Below, piece by piece: positions 48,861-58,225 of a stretch of 64,000 bases of DNA. This DNA comes from Pseudomonas purpurea (GTDB taxonomy: Bacteria > Pseudomonadota > Gammaproteobacteria > Pseudomonadales > Pseudomonadaceae): contig NZ_CP150918.1 of assembly GCF_039908635.1 (NCBI RefSeq), positions 372,001 through 436,000 on the forward strand. Reading direction: 5' to 3'. Position 1 is the first letter of the stretch; each line of letters opens with the position of its first letter. The position numbers and the translations under genes were made by a program. The notes beneath the pieces are model-generated. The model was not told where the DNA came from and ran no database searches. It saw only the letters and a program-made list of their open reading frames with translations.

Positions 48861-48950
48861 TGTGGGAGCGAGCTTGCTCGCGATGAGGCCAGCACATTCA
48901 ACACTCGTGTTGGCTGATACATCGCTATCGCGAGCAAGCTCGCTCCCACA
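48861..48950. repeat. REPIN, class A
   Basis: Inverted units (GGGAGCGAGCTTGCTCGCGA and its complement), about 90 bp, inside the hut operon between hutU and the permease gene; it may form a stem in the message. Confidence 0.9.
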
Positions 48951-49014
48951 AAAGCAGAGCCCCAATACAGCGGCTTCACAGTGATTTCCCAGAACAATCC
49001 ACAGAGGTTGAATC

Positions 49015-50484
49015 ATGGCTGTTAATGACGATCGTGCAGGCAGTAAACCGTTGATCGAGAAACGTTCGATCGACTACATCCCGGAAGCGGAGAGACACGG
49101 TCGTCTATTGAGTCAGTTCACCCTGTGGCTGGGTGCCAACCTGCAAATCACCGCGATTGTGACCGGTGCCCTGGCGGTGGTCCTCGGCGGGGATGTGTTC
49201 TGGTCGTTGATCGGTTTGCTGGTCGGACAATTGCTCGGCGGTGGCGTCATGGCGCTGCACGCCGCGCAAGGTCCGCAACTGGGCTTGCCGCAAATGATCT
49301 CCAGCCGCGTGCAGTTTGGTGTGTATGGGGCGGTGATTCCGCTGGTGCTGGTGTGCCTGATGTACATCGGCTTCTCGGCCAGCGGCTCCTTGCTGGCGGG
49401 GCAGGCGGTGGCGCAATTGCTGCACGTCGAAGACTGGGTCGGCATCGTGCTGTTCGCAGGCTCCATCATGGTCTTCACCATCTTCGGTTACCGGGTGATC
49501 CACGGCATTGGCCGGATCGCCAGCGTGCTGGGCGTGGTGGCGTTCATCTACCTGTTTTACAAACTCCTGGCCGGTAACGACATCAGTGCGTTGCTGGGCA
49601 ACAAGCATTTTTCCCTGAGCAGTTTCCTGTTGGCGATTTCGCTGTCGGCCTCCTGGCAGATCGCGTTCGGCCCTTACGTGGCGGACTACTCGCGTTACCT
49701 GCCGCGCAGCACCTGTGCGGCAAAAACCTTCTGGGCCGTGGGCCTGGGTTCGGTGATCGGTGCGCAGGCGTCGATGGTCTTCGGTGTGTTCGCCGCAGCC
49801 CTGGCCGGTTCCCAGTTCGCTCACCATGAGGTGTCGTTCATCGTCAGCCTGGGCGGCACGGGGATCGTCGCGGCGCTGCTGTACTTCGCGGTCGCATTCG
49901 GCAAGGTCACCGTGACCACGCTGAATGCCTACGGCAGCTTCATGTCGATTGCCACCATCATCAGCGGTTTCCGTGGCAGCCGGCATATCTCCAGCGGCGT
50001 GCGCCTGCTGTACATCTTCATCATGGTGTCGCTGGCCGCTGCCCTGGCCTTGCTCGGCAAGGACTCGTTCCTCAAGGAATTCTCCGCGTTCATCCTGTTC
50101 CTGCTGGCGTTTTTCACGCCGTGGAGCGCGATCAACCTGGTGGACTTCTACTGCATCACCAAAGAGCGTTATGACATTCCGGCCCTGTCCAACCCCGAGG
50201 GGCGCTACGGTCGCTGGAACATCATGGGCATCAGCATTTACGTGTTCGGCGTGTTGATTCAAATGCCGTTCATCTCCACGCACTTCTACACCGGCCCGCT
50301 GGTCGCGAGCCTCGGTGATACCGACATCTCGTGGATCATCGGCCTGGTGGTACCGGCCGCGCTGTACTACCTGGCGGCGAAGAAGTGGCATGGCGCCGTA
50401 CCCGATCACCTGATCTTGCCGGTAGAGCAGGGCGACGCTTCAGAGGCGAAAACAAGCGACACGGATCGCGTTGCTGCGATCTGA
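49015..50484 (+). CDS. hutT: NCS1-family (cytosine permease-like) transporter, probable urocanate permease HutTu
   Basis: Inner-membrane carrier of 489 aa with about 12 hydrophobic segments, of the NCS1/CodB class: LGANLQITAIVTGALAVVLGGDVFW (TM1), GLPQMISSRVQFGVYGA (the family signature), SWQIAFGPYVADYSRYLPRS and FTPWSAINLVDFYCITKERYD. NCS1 proteins usually carry purines, pyrimidines or hydantoins. Inside hut operons of P. fluorescens the equivalent gene imports urocanate (HutTu), which the position between hutU and the ABC genes supports. Substrate is inferred from context. Confidence 0.88.
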   Translation: MAVNDDRAGSKPLIEKRSIDYIPEAERHGRLLSQFTLWLGANLQITAIVTGALAVVLGGDVFWSLIGLLVGQLLGGGVMALHAAQGPQLGLPQMISSRVQFGVYGAVIPLVLVCLMYIGFSASGSLLAGQAVAQLLHVEDWVGIVLFAGSIMVFTIFGYRVIHGIGRIASVLGVVAFIYLFYKLLAGNDISALLGNKHFSLSSFLLAISLSASWQIAFGPYVADYSRYLPRSTCAAKTFWAVGLGSVIGAQASMVFGVFAAALAGSQFAHHEVSFIVSLGGTGIVAALLYFAVAFGKVTVTTLNAYGSFMSIATIISGFRGSRHISSGVRLLYIFIMVSLAAALALLGKDSFLKEFSAFILFLLAFFTPWSAINLVDFYCITKERYDIPALSNPEGRYGRWNIMGISIYVFGVLIQMPFISTHFYTGPLVASLGDTDISWIIGLVVPAALYYLAAKKWHGAVPDHLILPVEQGDASEAKTSDTDRVAAI

Positions 50485-50551
50485 CGAAAACAGACAGGGT
50501 CGGGTGTTTTTTGACCGGCTCAAGCCAAATCTTGATTGGAAGCGTCACGCC

Positions 50552-50725
50552 ATGAACACAAACAAGACCCTGTCGAGCGGTTCACTCAATCAAAAACGGG
50601 GACGCATGACCACAGAGCACATCGAGTCGCGGGAACTGGCGAAGATCCTACTGAAGGAACATCCTGAGACCTGGCAGGCGTGGGTCAGCACCGACACGGC
50701 CAGGAGAATCAACGCGGCACTGTAG
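50552..50725 (+). CDS. small ORF, possible C-terminal remnant of the hutX substrate-binding gene
   Basis: A 57-aa frame (or 39 aa from the ATG at 50606). Its last 34 residues (ESRELAKILLKEHPETWQAWV then STDTARRINAAL) look like the C-terminal end of glycine-betaine/histidine-type periplasmic binding proteins, a helix followed by W-x-x-W-V. It occupies the place where hutX lies in other fluorescent pseudomonads, just upstream of hutW. There is no signal peptide and no binding domain. It may be a deleted hutX, or an independent small protein. A GGAAG Shine-Dalgarno lies about 9 bases before 50552. Confidence 0.5.
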   Translation: MNTNKTLSSGSLNQKRGRMTTEHIESRELAKILLKEHPETWQAWVSTDTARRINAAL

Positions 50726-50794
50726 GTCGAACCTCCCGGCTAACCGAGAGGCTGGCCGGGACGTTCGCTGCATCCACTTGATTGAGAGTCTCTT

Positions 50795-51646
50795 ATGTTT
50801 CCCGAAAGCTTTACCTTTTCCATCGCCGACCGGGTCAACGTTTGGGTTGATGGGTTGGTCGCCAACTACGGTGATGTGTTCCGCCACGTCTCCGACACCT
50901 TGCTCTGGGCCATCGTCAATCTCGAAGGCCTGCTGCGGGCGGCACCGTGGTGGCTGATGCTGGTGATCGTTGCCGGCATTGCCTGGCACGCCACCCGCAA
51001 GTGGCTGACGACCGTGGTGATCGTGGGTTTGCTGTTCCTGGTGGGGGCTGTCGGCCTCTGGGAGAAACTGATGCAGACGTTGGCGCTGATGATGGTGGCG
51101 ACGGTCATCTCGGTGTTGATCGGCATTCCGCTGGGCATTCTGTCGGCGCGCAGCAATCGTCTGCGTGCGGTGCTGATGCCGTTGCTCGACATCATGCAAA
51201 CCATGCCGAGCTTCGTGTACCTGATCCCGGTGCTGATGCTGTTCGGTCTGGGCAAAGTGCCGGCGATTTTCGCCACGGTGATCTACGCCGTGCCGCCGCT
51301 GATTCGCCTGACCGATCTGGGCATTCGCCAGGTGGACCGTGAAGTGATGGAGGCTATCAATGCTTTCGGGGCCAACCGTTGGCAGCAACTGTTCGGCGTG
51401 CAACTGCCGCTGGCCCTGCCGAGCATCATGGCCGGGATCAACCAGACGACCATGATGGCCCTGTCGATGGTGGTGATCGCCTCGATGATCGGTGCCCGTG
51501 GCTTGGGTGAAGACGTGCTGGTGGGTATTCAGACCCTCAACGTCGGACGTGGCCTTGAAGCCGGTCTGGCGATCGTGATTCTTGCCGTGGTCATCGACCG
51601 CATTACCCAGGCCTACGGCCGGCCACGGCATGAGGTGAGCCAATGA
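50795..51646 (+). CDS. hutW: ABC transporter permease HutW (betaine/histidine type)
   Basis: A 283-aa membrane subunit of a ProW/HutW-type importer with about six hydrophobic segments. The inner-membrane BPD signature for ATPase contact is EAINAFGANRWQQLFGVQLPLALPSIMAGINQT. Conserved TLALMMVATVISVLIGIPLGILSARSNR precedes it. Its stop overlaps the hutV start by 4 bases (ATGA). Substrate is assumed to be histidine from the operon; the fold is shared with glycine-betaine/proline systems. Confidence 0.9.
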   Translation: MFPESFTFSIADRVNVWVDGLVANYGDVFRHVSDTLLWAIVNLEGLLRAAPWWLMLVIVAGIAWHATRKWLTTVVIVGLLFLVGAVGLWEKLMQTLALMMVATVISVLIGIPLGILSARSNRLRAVLMPLLDIMQTMPSFVYLIPVLMLFGLGKVPAIFATVIYAVPPLIRLTDLGIRQVDREVMEAINAFGANRWQQLFGVQLPLALPSIMAGINQTTMMALSMVVIASMIGARGLGEDVLVGIQTLNVGRGLEAGLAIVILAVVIDRITQAYGRPRHEVSQ

Positions 51647-52467
51647 ACAGCGCCGCCAAGATCGAAGTCAAAAACGTTTTCAAGATTTTCGGTAACCGTT
51701 CGGCCGATGCGCTGAACATGATCCGTCAGAACAAAAGCAAGGATCAGGTGCTGGCCGAGACGGGCTGTGTGATCGGCGTGAACGACTTGTCGCTGAGCAT
51801 CGATACCGGCGAGATCTTCGTGATCATGGGCCTGTCGGGTTCTGGCAAGTCGACCCTGGTGCGTCACTTCAACCGCCTGATCGACCCGACCAGCGGCGTG
51901 ATCCTGGTGGACGGCGTGGACATCCTGCAATACGACATGCCGGCCCTGCGCGAATTTCGCCGGCACAAGATCAGCATGGTGTTCCAGAGCTTCGGTTTGT
52001 TGCCTCACAAGAACGTGCTGGACAACGTCGCCTACGGTTTGAACGTGCGCGGTGAGAGCAAACAGGTGTGTGCCGAACGCGCGCAGCACTGGATCAACAC
52101 CGTGGGTCTCAAAGGCTACGAAAACAAATACCCGGATCAGCTCTCGGGTGGCATGCGCCAGCGTGTCGGCCTGGCCCGTGCGTTGGCGGCGGATACCGAC
52201 ATCATCCTGATGGACGAAGCTTTCAGCGCCCTCGACCCGCTGATTCGTGCCGAGATGCAGGACCAATTGCTGGAGCTGCAACAGACTTTGCACAAGACCA
52301 TCGTGTTTATCACCCACGACCTCGATGAGGCTGTGCGCATCGGCAACCGCATCGCGATCCTCAAGGATGGCCGGTTGATCCAGGTCGGCACGCCGAAAGA
52401 GATCCTCCACTCGCCAGCCGATGAATACGTCGACCGATTTGTTCAACGTCGCGCGGCGACGGTTTAA
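51643..52467 (+). CDS. hutV: ABC transporter ATP-binding protein HutV
   Basis: A 274-aa ATPase of the ProV group. Walker A is GLSGSGKST (about 66-74), the Q-loop is VFQSFGLLPHKNV, the signature is LSGGMRQRVGLARALA, Walker B is IILMDEAFSALDPL, and the switch His is in VFITHDLDEAVRIGNRI. The C-terminal CBS pair found in E. coli ProV is absent, so it is the short form. It energises HutW. The usual binding protein HutX is not encoded intact between hutTu and hutW. Confidence 0.93.
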   Translation: MNSAAKIEVKNVFKIFGNRSADALNMIRQNKSKDQVLAETGCVIGVNDLSLSIDTGEIFVIMGLSGSGKSTLVRHFNRLIDPTSGVILVDGVDILQYDMPALREFRRHKISMVFQSFGLLPHKNVLDNVAYGLNVRGESKQVCAERAQHWINTVGLKGYENKYPDQLSGGMRQRVGLARALAADTDIILMDEAFSALDPLIRAEMQDQLLELQQTLHKTIVFITHDLDEAVRIGNRIAILKDGRLIQVGTPKEILHSPADEYVDRFVQRRAATV

Positions 52468-52663
52468 GAGAATTGAATGATTTTGAAACACCCGAAACTG
52501 CTGCAAAACGTTTTACCGAATCTGCACTGATATCAACCAAAGCCAGCGTGCCAAGGCGCCTCCCGCTCAAAAATGCGGACGGCGACGGACAACGGAAATC
52601 TCCGGAGCGACTGGTTAGTACCTGTAAATAAACAGATAAAAAACTCTCAAAAGGAGAATGAAT

Positions 52664-54196
52664 GTGACTGTACTCAACCTCGTTCCTGGCCAACTGAGCC
52701 TTGCCCAACTGCGTGCCGTGTACCAGCAACCGGTCAAACTGAGCCTGGACGACAGTGCATCGGCCCAGATCGAAGCCAGCGTTGCTTGCGTGGAACAGAT
52801 CCTCGCGGAAAACCGCACCGCCTATGGCATCAACACCGGTTTCGGCCTGCTGGCTTCGACGCGCATTGCCAGCGAAGACCTGGAAAACCTCCAGCGCTCG
52901 CTGGTGCTGTCCCACGCGGCGGGCGTCGGCGAGCCGATCAGCGACGCGCTGGTGCGCCTGGTCATGGTGCTCAAGGTCAACAGCCTGAGCCGTGGTTTCT
53001 CCGGCATTCGCCGGGTGGTGATCGACGCGCTGATCGCCCTGATCAACGCCGAGGTGTACCCGCACATCCCGTTGAAAGGTTCGGTCGGTGCTTCCGGTGA
53101 CCTGGCGCCGCTGGCCCACATGTCGCTGGTGCTGCTGGGCGAAGGCAAGGCCCGTTACAAAGGCGAATGGCTGTCTGCGACCGACGCACTGAAAGTCGCC
53201 GGCCTGACCCCGCTGACCCTGGCCGCCAAAGAAGGCCTGGCGCTGCTCAACGGCACTCAGGTGTCGACGGCTTACGCCCTGCGCGGTCTGTTTGAAGGCG
53301 AAGACCTGTTCGCCGGTGCACTGGCACTGGGTGGCCTGACCGTTGAAGCGGTGCTGGGCTCGCGCTCGCCGTTCGATGCACGCATTCACGCGGCTCGTGG
53401 TCAGAAAGGCCAGATCGACGCCGCTGCTGCGTACCGCGACCTGCTGGGTGAGCGCAGTGAAGTGTCCGATTCGCACCAGAACTGCGAAAAGGTCCAGGAC
53501 CCGTACTCCCTGCGTTGCCAGCCACAAGTCATGGGCGCCTGCCTGACTCAGTTCCGTCAGGCCGCTGAAGTGCTGGCCATCGAAGCCAACGCCGTGTCGG
53601 ACAACCCGCTGGTGTTCGCGGCCGAAGGTGACGTGATCTCCGGCGGTAACTTCCACGCCGAACCGGTGGCCATGGCTGCCGATAACATGGCGTTGGCCAT
53701 CGCTGAAATCGGCTCCCTGAGCGAACGCCGCATCTCGCTGATGATGGACAAGCACATGTCCCAACTGCCGCCGTTCCTGGTGGCCAACGGTGGCGTGAAC
53801 TCCGGCTTCATGATCGCCCAGGTGACAGCGGCCGCTCTGGCCAGCGAAAACAAGGCACTGGCGCATCCGCATTCGGTGGACAGCCTGCCAACCTCCGCCA
53901 ACCAGGAAGACCACGTTTCCATGGCGCCCGCCGCTGGCAAGCGTCTGTGGGAAATGGCCGAAAACACTCGCGGCGTTCTGGCGGTCGAGTGGCTGGCCGC
54001 GTGCCAGGGCCTGGACCTGCGTGACGGTCTGAAAACTTCGTCGAAACTGGAGAAGGCACGCGGCATCCTGCGTGGCAAAGTACCGTTCTACGAGAAGGAC
54101 CGTTTCTTCGCACCGGACATCAACGCGGCAAGTGAACTGCTGGCTTCGCGCTGCCTGAATGAGCTGGTGACGGCGAAGTTGCTGCCGAGTTTGTGA
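52664..54196 (+). CDS. hutH: histidine ammonia-lyase HutH
   Basis: Removes ammonia from histidine to give urocanate (first step). It has 510 aa. The MIO cofactor forms from Ala143-Ser144-Gly145 in [14 protein letters not shown], close to residues 142-144 of the P. putida enzyme. Other landmarks are AYGINTGFG (catalytic Tyr, near 53) and [13 protein letters not shown]. The GTG at 52664 is chosen: AAGGAG (52651-52656) is 7 bases away, whereas it almost touches the ATG at 52658. Only one hutH is present here, while some P. fluorescens strains carry two. Confidence 0.96.
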   Translation: MTVLNLVPGQLSLAQLRAVYQQPVKLSLDDSASAQIEASVACVEQILAENRTAYGINTGFGLLASTRIASEDLENLQRSLVLSHAAGVGEPISDALVRLVMVLKVNSLSRGFSGIRRVVIDALIALINAEVYPHIPLKGSVGASGDLAPLAHMSLVLLGEGKARYKGEWLSATDALKVAGLTPLTLAAKEGLALLNGTQVSTAYALRGLFEGEDLFAGALALGGLTVEAVLGSRSPFDARIHAARGQKGQIDAAAAYRDLLGERSEVSDSHQNCEKVQDPYSLRCQPQVMGACLTQFRQAAEVLAIEANAVSDNPLVFAAEGDVISGGNFHAEPVAMAADNMALAIAEIGSLSERRISLMMDKHMSQLPPFLVANGGVNSGFMIAQVTAAALASENKALAHPHSVDSLPTSANQEDHVSMAPAAGKRLWEMAENTRGVLAVEWLAACQGLDLRDGLKTSSKLEKARGILRGKVPFYEKDRFFAPDINAASELLASRCLNELVTAKLLPSL

Positions 54197-54239
54197 TGGC
54201 TTGAGGGGGGCAGGGCTGAGATTTCTTCGCCCTCCAAAA

Positions 54240-54406
54240 CCACCCCTCACCCCAGCCCTCTCCCCAAGGGGGAGAGGGGGAAGGGAGCCGATTTTCGTGG
54301 TGTCCGGAGCCTGAGTTCGACTCATAATCTCAGGTCGCAGTACCTCGAAAGCAACTCGCGGTCAGTCCCCTCGCCCCTTTGGGGAGAGGGTTAGGGTGAG
54401 GGGTGG
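54240..54406. repeat. MITE-like element with inverted C-rich arms
   Basis: Two arms of about 37 bases in inverted orientation (54240-54276 and 54370-54406; about 32 of 37 positions match) flank an unrelated ~90-base centre. Each arm starts CCACCCCTCACCC and contains its own small palindrome CTCTCCCCAAGGGG. It lies between hutH and hutTh, in an otherwise empty ~300-base gap. Confidence 0.75.
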
Positions 54407-54472
54407 ATCTTGAGGCAAGTACAACTACCAAGTCTGTCCAAGACCCTTTGCTCCCTATCAACATTCTCCGAC

Positions 54473-54480
54473 AAAAATAA
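54473..54480 (+). promoter_or_regulatory. Hfq/Crc-type A-rich motif at the hutTh ribosome-binding site
   Basis: AAAAATAA fits the AANAANAA motif bound by Hfq with Crc in carbon catabolite repression of pseudomonads. It ends 2 bases before the AAGGA Shine-Dalgarno (54483-54487) of the permease gene. Confidence 0.5.
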
Positions 54481-54493
54481 TTAAGGACGAGAA

Positions 54494-55903
54494 ATGCAAC
54501 AGCCAGCAAAAACTCTGAAACGCGGGCTCTCCGCCCGACATATTCGCTTCATGGCACTGGGGTCGGCGATCGGCACCGGGCTGTTTTACGGTTCTGCCTC
54601 GGCCATCCAGATGGCCGGTCCTGCGGTGCTGCTCGCGTACCTGATCGGTGGCGCGGCGGTGTTCATGGTCATGCGCGCCCTCGGTGAGATGGCGGTGCAC
54701 AACCCGGTTGCAGGTTCCTTCGGTCAATACGCCAGCACGTACCTGGGGCCGATGGCAGGCTTCATCCTCGGTTGGACCTATGCCTTTGAAATGGTCATCG
54801 TCGGCCTGGCCGACGTCACCGCGTTCGGCATTTACATGGGCTTCTGGTTTCCCGAAGTCGCGCGCTGGATCTGGGTACTCGGCATCGTTTCGGTGATCGG
54901 CGGCCTGAACCTGTGCAACGTCAAAGTCTTCGGTGAAATGGAGTTCTGGCTGTCCCTGCTCAAAGTGGCGGCCATCGTCGCGATGATCCTCGGCGGCTTC
55001 GGCATCATGCTGTTCGGCATCAGCAGCGCACCGAGCACCCAGGTGACCAGCATCAGCAACCTCTGGACCCAGGGCGGCTTCATGCCCAACGGCGTGGGCG
55101 GTTTGATCGCGTCGTTCGCCGTGGTGATGTTTGCCTTTGGCGGCATTGAAATCATCGGCGTCACCGCCGGTGAAGCCAAAGACCCACAACGCGTACTGCC
55201 CAAGGCGATCAACGCGGTGCCGCTGCGAATTCTGCTGTTCTACGTGCTGACCCTGTTCGTGCTGATGTCGATTTTCCCATGGCAGCAGATCGGTACTCAG
55301 GGCAGCCCGTTCGTACAGATCTTCGACAGCCTGGGCATCAGCTCGGCGGCGACTGTCCTCAACATCGTGGTGATTTCAGCCGCCGTTTCGGCGATCAACA
55401 GTGACATCTTCGGCGCTGGCCGCATGATGTACGGCCTGGCCGAGCAAGGTCATGCGCCGAAGGGTTTTGCCCAGTTGTCGCGTCACGGGGTGCCGTGGAT
55501 GACCGTGGTGGTAATGAGCGTTGCGCTGCTGTTGGGCGTGTTGCTGAACTACCTGATCCCGGAAAACGTGTTCCTGCTGATCGCCTCCATCGCAACCTTC
55601 GCTACCGTTTGGGTCTGGCTGATGATTCTGTTCACTCAAGTGGCGATGCGTCGCTCCATGACCGCCGAACAGGTGAAGCAGTTGAAGTTCCCGGTGCCGT
55701 TCTGGCCGTATGCGCCGATGGCGGCAATTGCCTTCATGCTGTTTATCTTCGGCGTGCTGGGTTACTTCCCGGACACTCAGGCAGCGCTGATCGTCGGCGT
55801 GGTCTGGATCGTGCTGTTGGTGCTGGCCTACCTGACCTGGGTCAAACCCGCGGCAGGGCAGGTGGCGAAGGTGGCACGCGACCCTTCTTTTACTCATCAA
55901 TAA
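54494..55903 (+). CDS. hutT: amino acid permease HutTh (probable histidine permease)
   Basis: Inner-membrane carrier of the amino acid-polyamine-organocation family, AAT subgroup, 469 aa with about 12 hydrophobic segments. The N-terminus [46 protein letters not shown] is the AAT signature. Further on are [36 protein letters not shown] and the last loop [21 protein letters not shown]. It resembles ProY-type proline permeases, but its place between hutH and hutI points to histidine, as for HutTh of P. fluorescens. Spaced 17 bases from hutI. Confidence 0.9.
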   Translation: MQQPAKTLKRGLSARHIRFMALGSAIGTGLFYGSASAIQMAGPAVLLAYLIGGAAVFMVMRALGEMAVHNPVAGSFGQYASTYLGPMAGFILGWTYAFEMVIVGLADVTAFGIYMGFWFPEVARWIWVLGIVSVIGGLNLCNVKVFGEMEFWLSLLKVAAIVAMILGGFGIMLFGISSAPSTQVTSISNLWTQGGFMPNGVGGLIASFAVVMFAFGGIEIIGVTAGEAKDPQRVLPKAINAVPLRILLFYVLTLFVLMSIFPWQQIGTQGSPFVQIFDSLGISSAATVLNIVVISAAVSAINSDIFGAGRMMYGLAEQGHAPKGFAQLSRHGVPWMTVVVMSVALLLGVLLNYLIPENVFLLIASIATFATVWVWLMILFTQVAMRRSMTAEQVKQLKFPVPFWPYAPMAAIAFMLFIFGVLGYFPDTQAALIVGVVWIVLLVLAYLTWVKPAAGQVAKVARDPSFTHQ

Positions 55904-55920
55904 CCTAACGGAGGCCACGG

Positions 55921-57126
55921 ATGAAAACTCTCTGGCAACACTGCCACGTTGCAAGCATGGCGCAGGGCACTTACTCGATCATCGAGGATGCCGCCATCGT
56001 GACGTCAGGAGCGCACATTGAGTGGATCGGCCCACGCCGCGAACTGCCGCCCGGCGAGTACCTCGAGCTGCATGACCTCGCGGGGGCCTGGGTCACCCCG
56101 GGCCTGATCGACTGCCACACCCACACGGTGTTCGGTGGCAACCGCAGCGGCGAGTTCGAACAGCGCTTGCAAGGTGTGAGCTACGCCGAAATTGCCGCGG
56201 CCGGTGGTGGCATTGCCAGCACCGTGCGCGCGACCCGCGCAGCGACTGAGGACGAGTTGTTCGCCAGTGCGAAAAAACGCCTGAAGAGCCTGATGCGTGA
56301 CGGCGTGACCAGCATCGAGATGAAGTCCGGTTATGGCCTGGACCTGGCCAGCGAACGAAAAATCCTGCGGGTGATCCGCCGCCTCGGCGCCGAACTGCCG
56401 GTCAGTGTGCGCAGCACCTGCCTGGCCGCTCACGCCTTGCCACCGGAGTACGCCGATCGCGCTGACGACTACATCGAGCACATCTGCGCCGAAATGCTTC
56501 CGGCGCTGGCCGCCGAAGGCCTGGTGGATGCGGTGGATGCGTTCTGCGAATACCTGGCGTTCTCGCCGGCGCAGGTCGAGCGGGTGTTCGTGGCCGCGCA
56601 GAAACTCGGCTTGCCGGTGAAGTTGCACGCCGAGCAGTTGTCGTCGTTGCACGGCTCCAGCCTGGCGGCGCGTTATCACGCGTTGTCGGCCGATCATCTG
56701 GAATTCATGACCGAAGAAGACGCCATTGCCATGGCCGCCTCCGGCACCGTCGCCGTGTTACTGCCGGGCGCTTTCTACTTTTTGCGTGAAACCCAATTGC
56801 CGCCGATGGACGCCTTGCGCAAGCACGGGGTGAAAATCGCCATTGCCAGTGACCTCAACCCCGGCACCTCGCCGGCGTTGTCGGTTCGGCTGATGTTGAA
56901 CATGGCCTGCACGTGTTTCCGCATGACCCCGGAAGAGGCACTGGCCGGCGCAACGATTCATGCGGCCACGGCGCTGGGCATGGGCGACACCCATGGCTCG
57001 CTGGAAGTCGGCAAAGTCGCCGACTTCGTGGCGTGGCAGATCGACCGGCCAGCGGATCTTTCGTACTGGCTGGGCGGTGATCTGGAAAAACGCGTCGTGC
57101 GTCACGGCGTAGAAGTCGATTTATAG
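55921..57126 (+). CDS. hutI: imidazolonepropionase HutI
   Basis: Metal-dependent amidohydrolase opening imidazolone propionate to N-formimino-glutamate (third step). It has 401 aa. Metal ligands are in [15 protein letters not shown] (about 61-75), with [16 protein letters not shown], the His in ADHLEFM and the Asp in [13 protein letters not shown]. An ACGGAGG Shine-Dalgarno lies just before the ATG at 55921. Confidence 0.97.
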   Translation: MKTLWQHCHVASMAQGTYSIIEDAAIVTSGAHIEWIGPRRELPPGEYLELHDLAGAWVTPGLIDCHTHTVFGGNRSGEFEQRLQGVSYAEIAAAGGGIASTVRATRAATEDELFASAKKRLKSLMRDGVTSIEMKSGYGLDLASERKILRVIRRLGAELPVSVRSTCLAAHALPPEYADRADDYIEHICAEMLPALAAEGLVDAVDAFCEYLAFSPAQVERVFVAAQKLGLPVKLHAEQLSSLHGSSLAARYHALSADHLEFMTEEDAIAMAASGTVAVLLPGAFYFLRETQLPPMDALRKHGVKIAIASDLNPGTSPALSVRLMLNMACTCFRMTPEEALAGATIHAATALGMGDTHGSLEVGKVADFVAWQIDRPADLSYWLGGDLEKRVVRHGVEVDL

Positions 57127-57136
57127 GAGAGCAGCT

Positions 57137-57940
57137 GTGGATAAGGTTCTGAACTTCAAACAAGGCCGGGTGCCGCTGCTGATCAGCATGCCTCACGCGG
57201 GTTTGCGCCTGACGCCGGTGGTGGAAGCCGGTTTGATCCCCGAGGCGCAAAGCCTGCCGGACACTGACTGGCATATTCCCGCGCTGTACGACTTTGCCAC
57301 TGAGCTTGGCGCCAGCACCCTGGCGGCCGAGTATTCGCGGTTTGTCATCGACCTGAACCGTCCGTCGGATGACAAGCCGATGTATGTCGGTGCGACCACC
57401 GGTCTGTACCCGAAGACGTTGTTCGACGGCGTGCCGTTGTTTCGTGAAGGGCTGGAGCCGTCGGCGCAAGAGCGCGCCACCTATCTGGAGCAGATCTGGG
57501 CGCCGTACCACAGCACCTTGCAGCAGGAGCTGGCGCGGCTCAAAGCCGAGTTCGGCTATGCGTTGCTGTTCGATGCGCACTCGATCCGTTCGGTGATCCC
57601 GCACCTGTTCGACGGCAAACTGCCGGACTTCAACCTTGGCACCTTCAACGGCGTCAGTTGCGATCCGCAATTGGCCAGCCAACTGGAAGCCATCTGCGCG
57701 CAGCACACGGCCTACAGCCACGTCCTCAACGGGCGTTTCAAGGGCGGCCACATCACCCGTCATTACGGCAACCCGGCCGAAAACATCCACGCGGTGCAGT
57801 TGGAATTGGGGCAATGCACTTACATGGAAGAGTTCGAGCCGTTCCGTTACCGGCCTGACCTGGCGGCACCGACCCAGGTGGTGCTCAAGCAATTGCTGCA
57901 AGCGCTGGTGGCGTGGGGGCAACAGCGTTACGGAGCCTGA
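57137..57940 (+). CDS. hutG: N-formylglutamate deformylase HutG
   Basis: Last step of the five-step pathway: N-formylglutamate to glutamate and formate. It has 267 aa from a GTG start at 57137 with AGGAG before it. Family landmarks are VPLLISMPHAGLRLTP, the metal region DTDWHIPALYDFATELGAS, SRFVIDLNRPSDDKPMY, LFDAHSIRSVIPHLF and NGRFKGGHITRHYGNPAENIHAVQLELGQCTYM. It is the final hut gene; a REPIN follows its stop. Confidence 0.95.
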   Translation: MDKVLNFKQGRVPLLISMPHAGLRLTPVVEAGLIPEAQSLPDTDWHIPALYDFATELGASTLAAEYSRFVIDLNRPSDDKPMYVGATTGLYPKTLFDGVPLFREGLEPSAQERATYLEQIWAPYHSTLQQELARLKAEFGYALLFDAHSIRSVIPHLFDGKLPDFNLGTFNGVSCDPQLASQLEAICAQHTAYSHVLNGRFKGGHITRHYGNPAENIHAVQLELGQCTYMEEFEPFRYRPDLAAPTQVVLKQLLQALVAWGQQRYGA

Positions 57941-57949
57941 GGCGGTAAC

Positions 57950-58081
57950 TGTGGTGAGGGAGCTTGCTCCCGCTGAGGTGCGCAGCGGTCGCAATCCGGC
58001 CAATGTGTTTTTCCTGATGACGCGCGGCTGTCTGTTTTACGACGGCTGCGCAGCCGAGTGGCAGCAAGCTCCCTCGCCACA
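57950..58081. repeat. REPIN, class B
   Basis: Units GAGGGAGCTTGCTCCCG and GCAAGCTCCCTCGCCACA, about 132 bp, just past hutG; likely the end of the hut transcript. The left unit has GTGGTGAG in place of the usual GTGGCGAG. Confidence 0.88.
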
Positions 58082-58225
58082 ATGGTTTACTTGGGTCGAC
58101 GAAACACTGATATCCCCCCAGTTGCTCCAAGGACATGCTCATTGCACCATTCGGGTTTATGATGCCCAACGGCAGATTAATAGAAGTCCCCCCAGGGATG
58201 ACCTCGACCCCTTACGGAGCGCGCA

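Noticed and set aside
47061..49016. A 651-codon open frame antisense to hutU, running through a REPIN
   Set aside because: Shadow of hutU; crosses the operator and repeats and has no recognisable domain.
52361..54325. A 654-codon open frame antisense to hutH
   Set aside because: Shadow of a well conserved gene; no start signal or family match.
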